This document shows, piece by piece, positions 23,814 through 30,338 of a stretch of DNA of 30,469 bases. The notes under the pieces were generated by a model that was not told where the DNA came from, did not search any database, and worked only from the letters and a program-made list of their open reading frames with translations. Source of the stretch: Candidatus Dojkabacteria bacterium UBA5232 (GTDB taxonomy: Bacteria > Patescibacteriota > Dojkabacteria > SC72); the NCBI GenBank assembly GCA_002409215.1, contig DHUO01000024.1:1-30469 (forward strand), given 5' to 3'. A program made the translations under genes and the position numbers. Numbering within the stretch: the first letter of the stretch is position 1; every line of letters starts with the position of its first letter.

Positions 23814-24419
23814 CTATATTGAGTACTGCTCATGTTTAACCAATCTAAATACATTAAATGGATAGTATACAATCCATGCCTTACCTTTAATGTTTTTAGC
23901 ATCTATTGGCCCAAAAGCTCTAGAGTCTGAACTATGATCTCTGTTGTCTCCTGATACAAAATATTTCCCTTGTGGTACATTTACAATCTCTCCCTCCTTT
24001 AGAAATTCTCCCCCTTTAGTATATATACTGTTACTTAGATAGTTTGATTCATCAAGCATACGATCATTAATATATAATTTTCCATCCTTGAGCATCACCG
24101 TATCACCAGGAAGACCTATTATTCTTTTTATGAAATCTTGAGTATCAGAGTATTTGAATATGATGACATCACCTCTTTTTGGTTTTGACATCTTATACAG
24201 TATTTTATTCGCCATTAAATACTCTCCATTCTTGTATGTTGGATGCATAGAATTACCAACAACTTCATGAGGGGTCATTATGAAAAGATACAAAACTACA
24301 GAGATGACTAATGCAACGACAACTGTTTCTAAGAAAGATATTATGAACTTCCCAATTGAACCAAATACAGATGAAACTTTCTCACTTGTTGTTAATTCTT
24401 CTTCTACTTGTTCGTACAT
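23814..24419 (-). CDS. lepB: Signal peptidase I
   Basis: 201 aa, type I signal peptidase of the short Gram-positive form with one N-terminal transmembrane helix (~28-48). Catalytic Ser57 lies in VVGNSMHPTY and the general base Lys98 in DFIKRIIGLPGD; the C-terminal box GKYFVSGDNRDHSSDSRAFG is complete. It cleaves signal peptides of exported proteins on the outer face of the membrane. Promoter TTGACA...TAGACT lies 41 bases upstream. It belongs to the minus-strand run sanA-like, lepB, parA, parB. Confidence 0.96.
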   Translation of the reverse strand: MYEQVEEELTTSEKVSSVFGSIGKFIISFLETVVVALVISVVLYLFIMTPHEVVGNSMHPTYKNGEYLMANKILYKMSKPKRGDVIIFKYSDTQDFIKRIIGLPGDTVMLKDGKLYINDRMLDESNYLSNSIYTKGGEFLKEGEIVNVPQGKYFVSGDNRDHSSDSRAFGPIDAKNIKGKAWIVYYPFNVFRLVKHEQYSI

Positions 24420-24460
24420 TCTTTTGGCAGTTAAAATAAAATGAATCTAACCTAATTAAA

Positions 24461-24489
24461 AGTCTATTAGAATGATATATCTTTGTCAA
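24461..24489 (-). promoter_or_regulatory. Promoter before lepB
   Basis: On the minus strand, consensus TTGACA (24484-24489), a 17-base spacer, then TAGACT (24461-24466). The -35 overlaps the stop codon of the upstream SanA-like gene. It gives a leader of about 35 bases. Confidence 0.5.
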
Positions 24490-25187
24490 TCTTCTGACTG
24501 CTTGTACACCTCGTCTGCACTCTGTTCGAGAGATATTCTATCTCCAAAGAATGTTGGATTAGGCTTTAGCTTAGTTGAGAAGAAATCTTTACTCTGTGCT
24601 ATTACTTCTCTGAATAGGCGAGCATTATGTCCACTTAGAATATTTTTTGTTGCACTAGCTCCAACAACATCAATATCCATTGATCTAGCAATATATATAG
24701 CACGATATAGATGATATTCTTGAGTTACAATAACCATTTTAGATATCCCAAAAATATATTGTGCCCTATACATACTTTCATATGTAGAAAATCCTGCATA
24801 ATCCATAAAAATGTCTTCAGAAGGGACCCCTTGTTCAAGGGCATACTTTCGCATTACACTGACTTCATCATAATGAATGCTTCCATTATCTCCACTCATG
24901 AGTATCTTAGGAGCAAGCCCTGCTTTATACAGAAAAATCCCGGTATCTAGTCTTTCTTTTAGAATAGGGGTAGGCCGATTATTTCGAATACCTCCTCCAA
25001 GAATCAGGATTGCTTGATAATTATCTTTCCCTTTTTGAACTAACTGTTCTTGAGTATATATATCCCTCTTACTACTTTTTTCTACGTGATAGTGGATTGC
25101 GAATATACTTGCACAGAGAAGTAAAAACAAGCATAGGAATATAGTGAGAACAATCCTTAATTTTGATTTCTTTTGAGGATTTTCCAT
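24486..25187 (-). CDS. SanA/YdcF-like DUF218 membrane protein
   Basis: 233 aa. One N-terminal transmembrane helix (~10-28) and then a DUF218 domain: AILILGGGIRNNRPTPILKE, KILMSGDNGSIHYDEV (family: lSGG/SGD), STYESMYRAQYI (family: sTxEna), and KMVIVTQEYHLYRAIYIA (family: vTsxyHmxRA). Family members such as SanA affect envelope permeability to vancomycin; biochemical activity is not established. Its ATG lies only 4 bases after the CCA end of tRNA-Glu, so it has no space for a promoter and must be transcribed through the tRNA; RNase cleavage at the CCA would leave a 4-base leader. Confidence 0.85.
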   Translation of the reverse strand: MENPQKKSKLRIVLTIFLCLFLLLCASIFAIHYHVEKSSKRDIYTQEQLVQKGKDNYQAILILGGGIRNNRPTPILKERLDTGIFLYKAGLAPKILMSGDNGSIHYDEVSVMRKYALEQGVPSEDIFMDYAGFSTYESMYRAQYIFGISKMVIVTQEYHLYRAIYIARSMDIDVVGASATKNILSGHNARLFREVIAQSKDFFSTKLKPNPTFFGDRISLEQSADEVYKQSED

Positions 25188-25191
25188 TGTA

Positions 25192-25267
25192 TGGTACCGC
25201 TACGGGGAATCGAACCCCGGTTTACAGGATGAAAACCTGTTGTCCTAGACCACTAGACGATAGCGGC
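25192..25267 (-). tRNA. tRNA-Glu (TTC), CCA encoded
   Basis: On the minus strand, acceptor GCCGCTA pairs with TAGCGGT (one G-U), discriminator A, encoded CCA. The anticodon arm ACAGGTTTTCATCCTGT presents TTC. T-arm CGGGGTTCGATTCCCCG is regular. Confidence 0.96.
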
Positions 25268-25278
25268 ATTACAGAGAG

Positions 25279-25307
25279 ATTCTACTATAATTATGATATT
25301 TTGTGAA
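25279..25307 (-). promoter_or_regulatory. Promoter of tRNA-Glu and the SanA-like gene
   Basis: On the minus strand, TTCACA (25302-25307; 5 of 6), a 17-base spacer, then TAGAAT (25279-25284; 5 of 6), 11 bases before the tRNA. It lies just after the stop of the small zinc-ribbon gene. Confidence 0.6.
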
Positions 25308-25310
25308 GGA

Positions 25311-25553
25311 TTACCAAGTTCTTCCTTTTGCAATATCACTTGCAAGTTGTTGTTCTTCTGCAAATGTTGCTCTCTTGAAACCTGCTAATTCCTTTTCATA
25401 TACATATCTTCTCTTACATTTACACTCTACCATTATTCTGTTTTCAGAAAGATTACCAAGTTTTTTTGCCTTAGTTAATGGATATGTACAACCAACACAG
25501 AGTTTTCTTTCTAGTAGGACATTTTGAAATGGTCTTATTATTTTCTTGAACAT
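25311..25553 (-). CDS. Small hypothetical protein with CxxC and CxC pairs (possible zinc ribbon)
   Basis: 80 aa, not recognised. Two cysteine pairs, KLCVGCTYP (CxxC) and VECKCKRRY (CxC), about 25 residues apart, suggest a single zinc-ribbon or knuckle; the protein is rich in Lys and Arg (many of the other residues), which fits nucleic-acid or ribosome binding. The opposite-strand reading frame over the same bases has no such features. No strong ribosome-binding site is seen before the ATG. It lies upstream of tRNA-Glu on the same strand with 43 bases between. Whether it is translated is likely but not certain. Confidence 0.6.
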   Translation of the reverse strand: MFKKIIRPFQNVLLERKLCVGCTYPLTKAKKLGNLSENRIMVECKCKRRYVYEKELAGFKRATFAEEQQLASDIAKGRTW

Positions 25554-25602
25554 AGAAGTAATTTTAGCATATATTACTTACTTTACAATATATCCTATAG
25601 AT

Positions 25603-25631
25603 TTGAGGTTCTAAGCATATTTTGATATAAT
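25603..25631 (+). promoter_or_regulatory. Promoter of island gene 1
   Basis: TTGAGG (25603-25608), a 17-base spacer, then TATAAT (25626-25631), with TG one base before it (extended -10). Start of transcription would fall near 25638, inside the inverted repeat that follows. Confidence 0.65.
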
Positions 25632-25634
25632 GAC

Positions 25635-25666
25635 TTCGTAAATAAAGACTTAGTTCTATTTACGAA
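25635..25666 (+). promoter_or_regulatory. Inverted repeat at the transcription start of island gene 1
   Basis: Perfect 10-bp arms TTCGTAAATA (25635-25644) and TATTTACGAA (25657-25666) with a 12-base loop. It starts 3 bases after the -10 and covers the expected start site. It could be an operator for a dimeric repressor or a 5' RNA hairpin. Confidence 0.6.
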
Positions 25667-25709
25667 CATTAACAGATTACAGAAGATTTTCAAGAGAAAA
25701 GGAGTGAAA

Positions 25710-26279
25710 GTGATAGCAACTACAATTTTTGATGAAGTAGAAATAGAAGAACTATATTTGATTGATGATCAACCCCCAGGGTTAAGTGTTTTTTATACAA
25801 TTAAATGGGGGATGAAAGAGGCTTCCAGGCTTAGCTCTCCAGTAGTAATTGAGCACCCATTTGGGGTTATGATGAAGATTCCAAGTAATTTTAGGGATAC
25901 TTTACGATTAGAAAAAGACATTCAACGTCTTGCTTGGATGATAGAGAATGGTGTGTTGAGAACATTCCGAGATTCTCTACCAACTAATCAAGAAATACAT
26001 TGCTTTGCTAATTTAAGCAGGTTAGAATCAGGGGAGTATGATATCTCTCTTACAAACGCGACTAGTCCTACGGTATTGGCAGACTTTGTTGCTTCTCCGG
26101 TCAGTTCTGTTTTGGGTAGATTGGTTGAAGAGAGAAGGACTTTTGCTCTAGTAACTGAGAATTGTTCTGGAGTAATTATCTCTCCCGTTAGAAACGGCAA
26201 AGAACTACTAAGTAAAGATGAATCTGTTTTTCTAGCAAGTATCTTAGAATCAGGTTTTGAAGTGTGGTCCACAAACTAA
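25710..26279 (+). CDS. Island gene 1: orphan hypothetical protein
   Basis: 189 aa, not recognised. GTG at 25710 is chosen because AAAGGAG lies 5 bases upstream at normal spacing; GTG at 25704 overlaps that site. The protein has no signal peptide, membrane helix or Cys cluster. It is acidic at the N-terminus (DEVEIEELYLIDD), with alternating beta-like and helical stretches (VVIEHPFGVMMKIP, RLEKDIQRLAWMIENGV) and a C-terminal FLASILESGFEVWSTN. It has a strong promoter and an inverted repeat before it and a large hairpin terminator after it, which is nearly identical to that of island gene 2. The two proteins themselves show no similarity by eye. Regulatory dressing suggests an actively expressed single gene. 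Confidence 0.72.
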   Translation: MIATTIFDEVEIEELYLIDDQPPGLSVFYTIKWGMKEASRLSSPVVIEHPFGVMMKIPSNFRDTLRLEKDIQRLAWMIENGVLRTFRDSLPTNQEIHCFANLSRLESGEYDISLTNATSPTVLADFVASPVSSVLGRLVEERRTFALVTENCSGVIISPVRNGKELLSKDESVFLASILESGFEVWSTN

Positions 26280-26300
26280 TCTTTTGTAACTGTTAGGATA

Positions 26301-26377
26301 AGCACCAAAAGAGGTGAGATATGTATACAGTAATGTATATTTTTTAATATCTCATACAGCCTCAATTGGTGCTTTTT
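26301..26377 (+). terminator. Shared 73-nt structured element, copy 1 (intrinsic terminator of island gene 1)
   Basis: Outer arms AGCACCAA and TTGGTGCT, then GAGG with CCTC after a 2-base mismatch, then TGAGATAT with ATATCTCA after a 5-base bulge, and a small inner stem (GTATACA/TGTATAT). TTTT follows the stem, so it can terminate. It differs from copy 2 (27149-27220) by one deleted base and two substitutions over 73 positions. The stretch from 26280 to 26604 without a gene holds this element, the gene 2 promoter and its leader hairpins. Confidence 0.75.
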
Positions 26378-26399
26378 CTTGCCAATACACCCCATAGTG

Positions 26400-26428
26400 T
26401 TGAACTTTTTGTTAAAAAATGATATAAT
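26400..26428 (+). promoter_or_regulatory. Promoter of island gene 2
   Basis: TTGAAC (26400-26405), a 17-base spacer, then TATAAT (26423-26428), preceded by TGA (extended -10). It is the best promoter match in the window. It predicts a leader of about 170 bases before gene 2. Confidence 0.75.
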
Positions 26429-26437
26429 GTAGTTAGA

Positions 26438-26470
26438 TATAGACAAAAAGTATTAATTTCTTAGTCTATA
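26438..26470 (+). promoter_or_regulatory. Inverted repeat at the 5' end of the gene 2 leader
   Basis: Perfect 7-bp arms TATAGAC (26438-26444) and GTCTATA (26464-26470) with a 19-base loop, about 10 bases after the -10. Position matches the inverted repeat of gene 1, though the sequence differs. Confidence 0.4.
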
Positions 26471-26508
26471 CTCTCTGCTCATTAAAAATTTCTTTTTCTT
26501 CAATTAAA

Positions 26509-26565
26509 ACAAATGGATGGCATATTGCTCATATTATCTATGTGATTAGTATGCTATTCATTTGT
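26509..26565 (+). ncRNA. Long leader hairpin before island gene 2 (candidate cis-regulatory RNA)
   Basis: A 57-base hairpin: 25-base arms (from ACAAATGGATGGCATATTGC and ending TGCTATTCATTTGT) with loop TTATCTA. 24 of 25 positions pair, with 5 G-U pairs and one C-U mismatch. On the other strand the G-U pairs would be C-A mismatches, so the structure fits the plus-strand transcript from 26400-26428. It ends 39 bases before the chosen start of gene 2. It could be a leader regulator, a processing site or a small RNA precursor. Confidence 0.6.
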
Positions 26566-26604
26566 AAGTTTAATGGATAAGTAATGATTAGATGGAGAAT
26601 TAAT

Positions 26605-27138
26605 ATGTACCCTAACGAATTAGTTGAATATATGTCTTTTAGAACGAAAAGCCCAGAAGAAACAATCCGCGACATGGTAAAGGTCGCCCAAGGCAACGAA
26701 TGGACAAGTAAAACTGATTACTGGAAGAAAATCCAGGGCATTACAGTTATCGTAGGTCCAGAATCGGATGCTGAGAAAGAAATCCAAAGATTCTATCTCC
26801 AACGAAGAATGGAGAAACATTGTTCGGATGAAGATTTTTTGTTTGCCTTAAACAAAATAAGGTATGCGGGGTTATGTTCTTGCTCTAAGGAGATGGAGTT
26901 ACCTTGTAGGGTTGCTAGATTTATCCAAACTTCTGCAAAGAAGTCGGACATAAGTATTGATAAATTGTTAAGACAGACATTTGTCTCATTAGCAACAGTC
27001 TATAGTAGGGAAGAACTTCATTCTATAGCAAATACCTTGTGGACATATTGGATTCACAGAGACTTGTTCTCAAGGTTTTCAGTTGACAGTCTTTTCAGAG
27101 ATAACGGAAGGAAGAAAAAGAAAAGGATATTAGCTTAA
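26605..27138 (+). CDS. Island gene 2: orphan hypothetical protein
   Basis: 177 aa, not recognised. ATG at 26605 is chosen because GGAG lies 7 bases upstream; an ATG at 26584 is in frame but without a good site. Mostly helical and charged: MYPNELVEYMSFRTKSPEET at the start, a Cys cluster GLCSCSKEMELPC near the middle, and a strongly basic tail DNGRKKKKRILA, which suggests nucleic-acid binding. No signal peptide or membrane helix. The first ~65 codons use C-ending codons and CGN arginine far more than neighbouring genes, then usage returns to AT-rich. It is framed by a strong promoter, a long leader with two hairpins and copy 2 of the shared terminator. It could be a phage or defence-type accessory gene, but nothing proves this. 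Confidence 0.7.
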   Translation: MYPNELVEYMSFRTKSPEETIRDMVKVAQGNEWTSKTDYWKKIQGITVIVGPESDAEKEIQRFYLQRRMEKHCSDEDFLFALNKIRYAGLCSCSKEMELPCRVARFIQTSAKKSDISIDKLLRQTFVSLATVYSREELHSIANTLWTYWIHRDLFSRFSVDSLFRDNGRKKKKRILA

Positions 27139-27148
27139 TAGCAGAGAA

Positions 27149-27226
27149 AGCACCAAAAGAGGTGAGATATGTATACATAATGTATATTCTTTAATATCTC
27201 ATACAACCTCAATTGGTGCTTTTTTC
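27149..27226 (+). terminator. Shared 73-nt structured element, copy 2 (intrinsic terminator of island gene 2)
   Basis: 72 bases with the same nested stems as copy 1 (26301-26373) and a longer T-run (TTTTT from 27221, then CTTTT). Stem bases are unchanged except one bulge base (G to A); the other changes are a deletion and a T-to-C in the loop. It begins 10 bases after the gene 2 stop and ends 20 bases before the tRNA-Leu gene on the other strand. Confidence 0.75.
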
Positions 27227-27246
27227 TTTTAAATAACTAATGAAAA

Positions 27247-27330
27247 TGCCGAGGAGAGGACTCGAACCTCCACGGGTTTTACCCCATATGCTCCTAAGGC
27301 ATACGTGTCTGCCAGTTCCACCACCTCGGC
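27247..27330 (-). tRNA. tRNA-Leu (TAG)
   Basis: On the minus strand, acceptor GCCGAGG pairs with CCTCGGC, discriminator A, no encoded CCA. The anticodon arm TATGCCTTAGGAGCATA presents TAG. A long variable arm (TGGGGTAAAACCCG) marks it as class II, 84 bases. It lies 58 bases after gatC on the same strand. Confidence 0.95.
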
Positions 27331-27388
27331 TTGTTGATATGTATTCTACTAAAAATATGATGTTTTTGGTAGCCTCTTATGATTTGAC

Positions 27389-27682
27389 CTAACTCTCCTG
27401 ATTCTCCCCAAACACCTTCCCATATACCTTAACACAACCTGCTTCCTTATATTTAGCATTCTTCAATACCTCTTCCTGTGTTAAACACTCACCAGATATA
27501 TCCTCTCTAACCTCTTCTAATTTAATATGTCCCTTCATAGGTTTAACACCATCAGTGTTAACCTCCTGAAGTACAGATGCAGACTCTAAAATACCCTCCA
27601 TCTGAGGTGTAAACTTCTTCAACTCCTCATCTGTAAGAGATATTCTAGATAACTTAGCAATATGTTTAACATCTATTTTCAT
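27389..27682 (-). CDS. gatC: Asp-tRNA(Asn)/Glu-tRNA(Gln) amidotransferase subunit C
   Basis: 97 aa, normal GatC size. Start MKIDVKHIAKLSRISLTDEE matches the family (vxxiAxLarLxLtexE), followed by QMEGILESASVLQEVNTDGV and a C-terminal tail. GatC holds GatA and GatB together in the enzyme that amidates mis-charged tRNA. Its ATG overlaps the gatB stop by 4 bases, showing translational coupling. gatA is not in the window. Confidence 0.93.
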   Translation of the reverse strand: MKIDVKHIAKLSRISLTDEELKKFTPQMEGILESASVLQEVNTDGVKPMKGHIKLEEVREDISGECLTQEEVLKNAKYKEAGCVKVYGKVFGENQES

Positions 27683-29190
27683 TTCTTTAATTCTTCTATT
27701 AAAGTATTTCTAACATCATTAGGATTAGCAGTACCGTGTGTTAATTGCATAACTTTACCAACCAAGAAACCAATACTAGCTTCCTTACCACTCTTGTAGT
27801 CTGTAACTGCTTGAGTATTCTCATCTATGACCTGTTTTACAATATTATCAAGACTCCCTACGGATTCCTTAGCACTCTTTAATTTCTCAATCTCATCTGT
27901 AATGTTAAGACCTTTCTCAATGCTCTGGTTTAATAACTCCTCAGCTTTGTTTTTTGTAAAAACATCCTCCTTGAAAGCAACTATTAACTTTGCTAAATCA
28001 TCTCCATTAACACCAATATCAGCAATCTCTTTACCCTGTTTGTTTGCAATTGCATATAGTGGTCCCATTATCCAGTTAGAAGCCTCTTTAGCAGAATCTT
28101 TCTCATTCATACTCTCGGAGAGTTTTTTCTGTAGTTTTTCAAAATACTCAGCACTCTCTTTTGTTGAAGAAATTACATCTGCAGCATACTCTGTAATGTC
28201 CCAATCTTGCATGTATCTCTTTATCTTTTCATTAGGAAGCTCAACAATCTCTTTTCTAATTCTTTCAATATCTTCTTTGGAAATATCAATAACGGGAATA
28301 TCTGGTTCTGGCATATATCTGTAGTCATCGGCACTTTCCTTGTATCTTTGGAACTCTGTGATACCCTTAGCTGCATTCCAACCTCTTGTTTGCTGTTTAA
28401 TCTCCTCTCCATCCTCAAGCTCTGCACTCATTCTCTCAACCTCATACTCAATTGCTTTTTCTACTGCTGTAATGGAACCAATATTTTTAACCTCAACCTT
28501 TGGATTTAGTTTGTACTCTCCAATTGGGAGTATCTTTCCATCTTTGTATTCCCATTTTCCTTTCTCTTGGATTGATATGTTTGGTTCACATCTCATCTGA
28601 CCTTTCTCCATATCAGCGTCTGAAATGTTTAGGTATCTAGCAATCTGTCGTATTTTTGTAGCATAATCTTTAGCATCTTTTGCACTTGTTATATTTGGTT
28701 TTGTGACAATTTCAATTAATGGTACACTAGATTTGTTGTAGTCGACTAAAGTATATTCTTTCCCAGTACTACCCTCTGTATGATGTGTAGATTTAGCAAC
28801 ATCTTCTTCTTGGTGAATTCTCTCAATTGCAACTTTCTGACCATTTGAAATTTCTACATACCCATCTGAGCATATTGGGTCTTTGTACTGACTAATCTGA
28901 TATCCTTTTGGAAGGTCAGGGTAGAAGTAGTGTTTTCTGTCAAAGTAGATTTCGTTTGCAATATTACAATTTGTTGCAAGGCCCATTAATATACAAAGTT
29001 CAATGGCTCGTTTATTTGGGACAGGTAGTGCACCAGGTAGTCCTAAACACACTGGACAAACATGAGTGTTTGGTTGTTTTTGGAAGTATCCGGTAGGGCA
29101 GGAGCAGAACATTTTAGACTTAGTATTAGTCTGTATGTGGATTTCTAAACCAATTATGACATCGTATTTATCTGTTAATTCTTTGTTCAT
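27679..29190 (-). CDS. gatB: Asp-tRNA(Asn)/Glu-tRNA(Gln) amidotransferase subunit B
   Basis: 503 aa, standard GatB. N-terminal cradle domain with IGLEIHIQTNTKSKMFCSCP, the zinc site CSCP ... HVCPVCLGLPGALPVPN (two Cys pairs), FDRKHYFYPDLPKGYQISQY, and later DYNKSSVPLIEIVTKPNI. The C-terminal helical/YqeY-like tRNA-binding domain ends at IGFLVGKVMQLTHGTANPND. GatB phosphorylates and amidates the acyl group on misacylated tRNA-Asn or tRNA-Gln, using ammonia from GatA. It is followed directly by gatC. Carriage of gat genes implies that Gln- or Asn-tRNA is made by the indirect route. Confidence 0.97.
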   Translation of the reverse strand: MNKELTDKYDVIIGLEIHIQTNTKSKMFCSCPTGYFQKQPNTHVCPVCLGLPGALPVPNKRAIELCILMGLATNCNIANEIYFDRKHYFYPDLPKGYQISQYKDPICSDGYVEISNGQKVAIERIHQEEDVAKSTHHTEGSTGKEYTLVDYNKSSVPLIEIVTKPNITSAKDAKDYATKIRQIARYLNISDADMEKGQMRCEPNISIQEKGKWEYKDGKILPIGEYKLNPKVEVKNIGSITAVEKAIEYEVERMSAELEDGEEIKQQTRGWNAAKGITEFQRYKESADDYRYMPEPDIPVIDISKEDIERIRKEIVELPNEKIKRYMQDWDITEYAADVISSTKESAEYFEKLQKKLSESMNEKDSAKEASNWIMGPLYAIANKQGKEIADIGVNGDDLAKLIVAFKEDVFTKNKAEELLNQSIEKGLNITDEIEKLKSAKESVGSLDNIVKQVIDENTQAVTDYKSGKEASIGFLVGKVMQLTHGTANPNDVRNTLIEELKK

Positions 29191-29244
29191 GTTGAATATA
29201 TTATCAATTTTGCTTCTTCTTTTCTACTAATTTCTTCTTAATTC

Positions 29245-30327
29245 CTACTCAACCTTAGGGGTCATTGCATCCTCTTTCTCTAATACTTCTTTACTTAGGA
29301 CATAGTATGTGCCTCTTCCTTTACCCTTCTGTTTAATATATCCCTTCTCCTCCATATCCTTTAATTCCCTAAAAGATGTCATGAAAGATACATCCATCAT
29401 CTGATTGACCTGTCCTCGTGTAATTTTTTGGTTTAATGAAAGGAAATCAAATATCTGTATCTGTCTTTGATTAAGAGCTACCTCAACATCTCCCTGTTTT
29501 TTAACCTTGCTACTATGCTCTTTTTTAATGTCATTGGAAATCTCAATTGATGTTAGGGATATTGTGTACAGGAGTGCTTCTATGAAGGGGGTTAGATCAG
29601 ATTTACCTTTTGTCATCTTAAACGCACTTAGGAGATCATCAGCAATATATTCAATGGATTTGAAGTATGGAAACATATTATCTGGATTGTATCCATATTT
29701 TTTTGCAAGTATCTCTGCAATTAATATGGCCGTAATCTGATTACCAACAACAAACGGTGCTTTATCTATGAATTCGTATATTAATATTGCTAGTTTAATT
29801 AGCATATGGTTATTATCTTTTCCATTCTGTATCCAATCAAAAAGTTCATTAAAGTGATTGTTTATATCAAGGTTTGGATAGAAGTCTCTACTTTTGTACC
29901 ATGTATCATATATTTCATTGGGTTTTTCAGAAAAAGATCTAATCTTTGCTAAATCCCAATCATCTACAATATCCTTCATTATTAACCTGTTAATATGTGC
30001 TGCTAATTCAACAGATGGTTTTAGTGAGTTGGAATTAGTATATGAATTTACAAAATCTTTAGCATTTCTAAAGTTGGTAAATATTTTATATTTCTTTTTT
30101 TCTAGTGAACTTTCTTGTCCTTTTTGAATCATTAGGGCTTTGTTAAAACCAAGAGGAAAAGCAACGAGATTAGCCATTCTCTGTATATCTTCAGCAGAGT
30201 ATTTTTCTGATATGGGGAACCTATATTCTTCTGGAAGTTGATTATATTTAATATCCGAAAGTGCTAATTCGTACTTAACGATGTAGCTTAGCATTCTGTT
30301 TGTTAATGTATATTTTGGTGTTATCAT
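29245..30327 (-). CDS. Degenerate Fic-fold protein with C-terminal winged helix
   Basis: 360 aa from ATG at 30327; upstream in-frame codons run through tRNA-Thr and are not coding. Residues ~100-245 follow the Fic fold. At the active-site motif, family consensus HPFxDGNGRxxR, the sequence is APFVVGNQITAI (190-201): the catalytic His is Ala, the metal-binding Asp is Val, and both Arg are lost, so AMP transfer is unlikely. Residues ~288-350 are a winged helix (LNQRQIQIFDFLSLNQKITR, then RELKDMEEKGYIKQKGKGRG) as in Fic-wHTH regulators. It lies 11 bases after tRNA-Thr and 54 bases before gatB on the same strand. A DNA-binding regulator using a dead Fic core is the likely role. Confidence 0.75.
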   Translation of the reverse strand: MITPKYTLTNRMLSYIVKYELALSDIKYNQLPEEYRFPISEKYSAEDIQRMANLVAFPLGFNKALMIQKGQESSLEKKKYKIFTNFRNAKDFVNSYTNSNSLKPSVELAAHINRLIMKDIVDDWDLAKIRSFSEKPNEIYDTWYKSRDFYPNLDINNHFNELFDWIQNGKDNNHMLIKLAILIYEFIDKAPFVVGNQITAILIAEILAKKYGYNPDNMFPYFKSIEYIADDLLSAFKMTKGKSDLTPFIEALLYTISLTSIEISNDIKKEHSSKVKKQGDVEVALNQRQIQIFDFLSLNQKITRGQVNQMMDVSFMTSFRELKDMEEKGYIKQKGKGRGTYYVLSKEVLEKEDAMTPKVE

Positions 30328-30338
30328 ATTCAAAAGAA

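Noticed and set aside
26301..27226. The two 73-nt elements as integron attC sites
   Set aside because: Length and imperfect symmetry fit, but the ends are AGCACCAA/TTGGTGCT and not RYYYAAC/GTTRRRY, a T-run follows each stem, and no integrase gene is present.
27827..28324. A 165-aa hydrophobic reading frame opposite gatB
   Set aside because: Hydrophobic composition arises from the complement of Lys/Glu/Asp-rich gatB codons; no start signals or family features.
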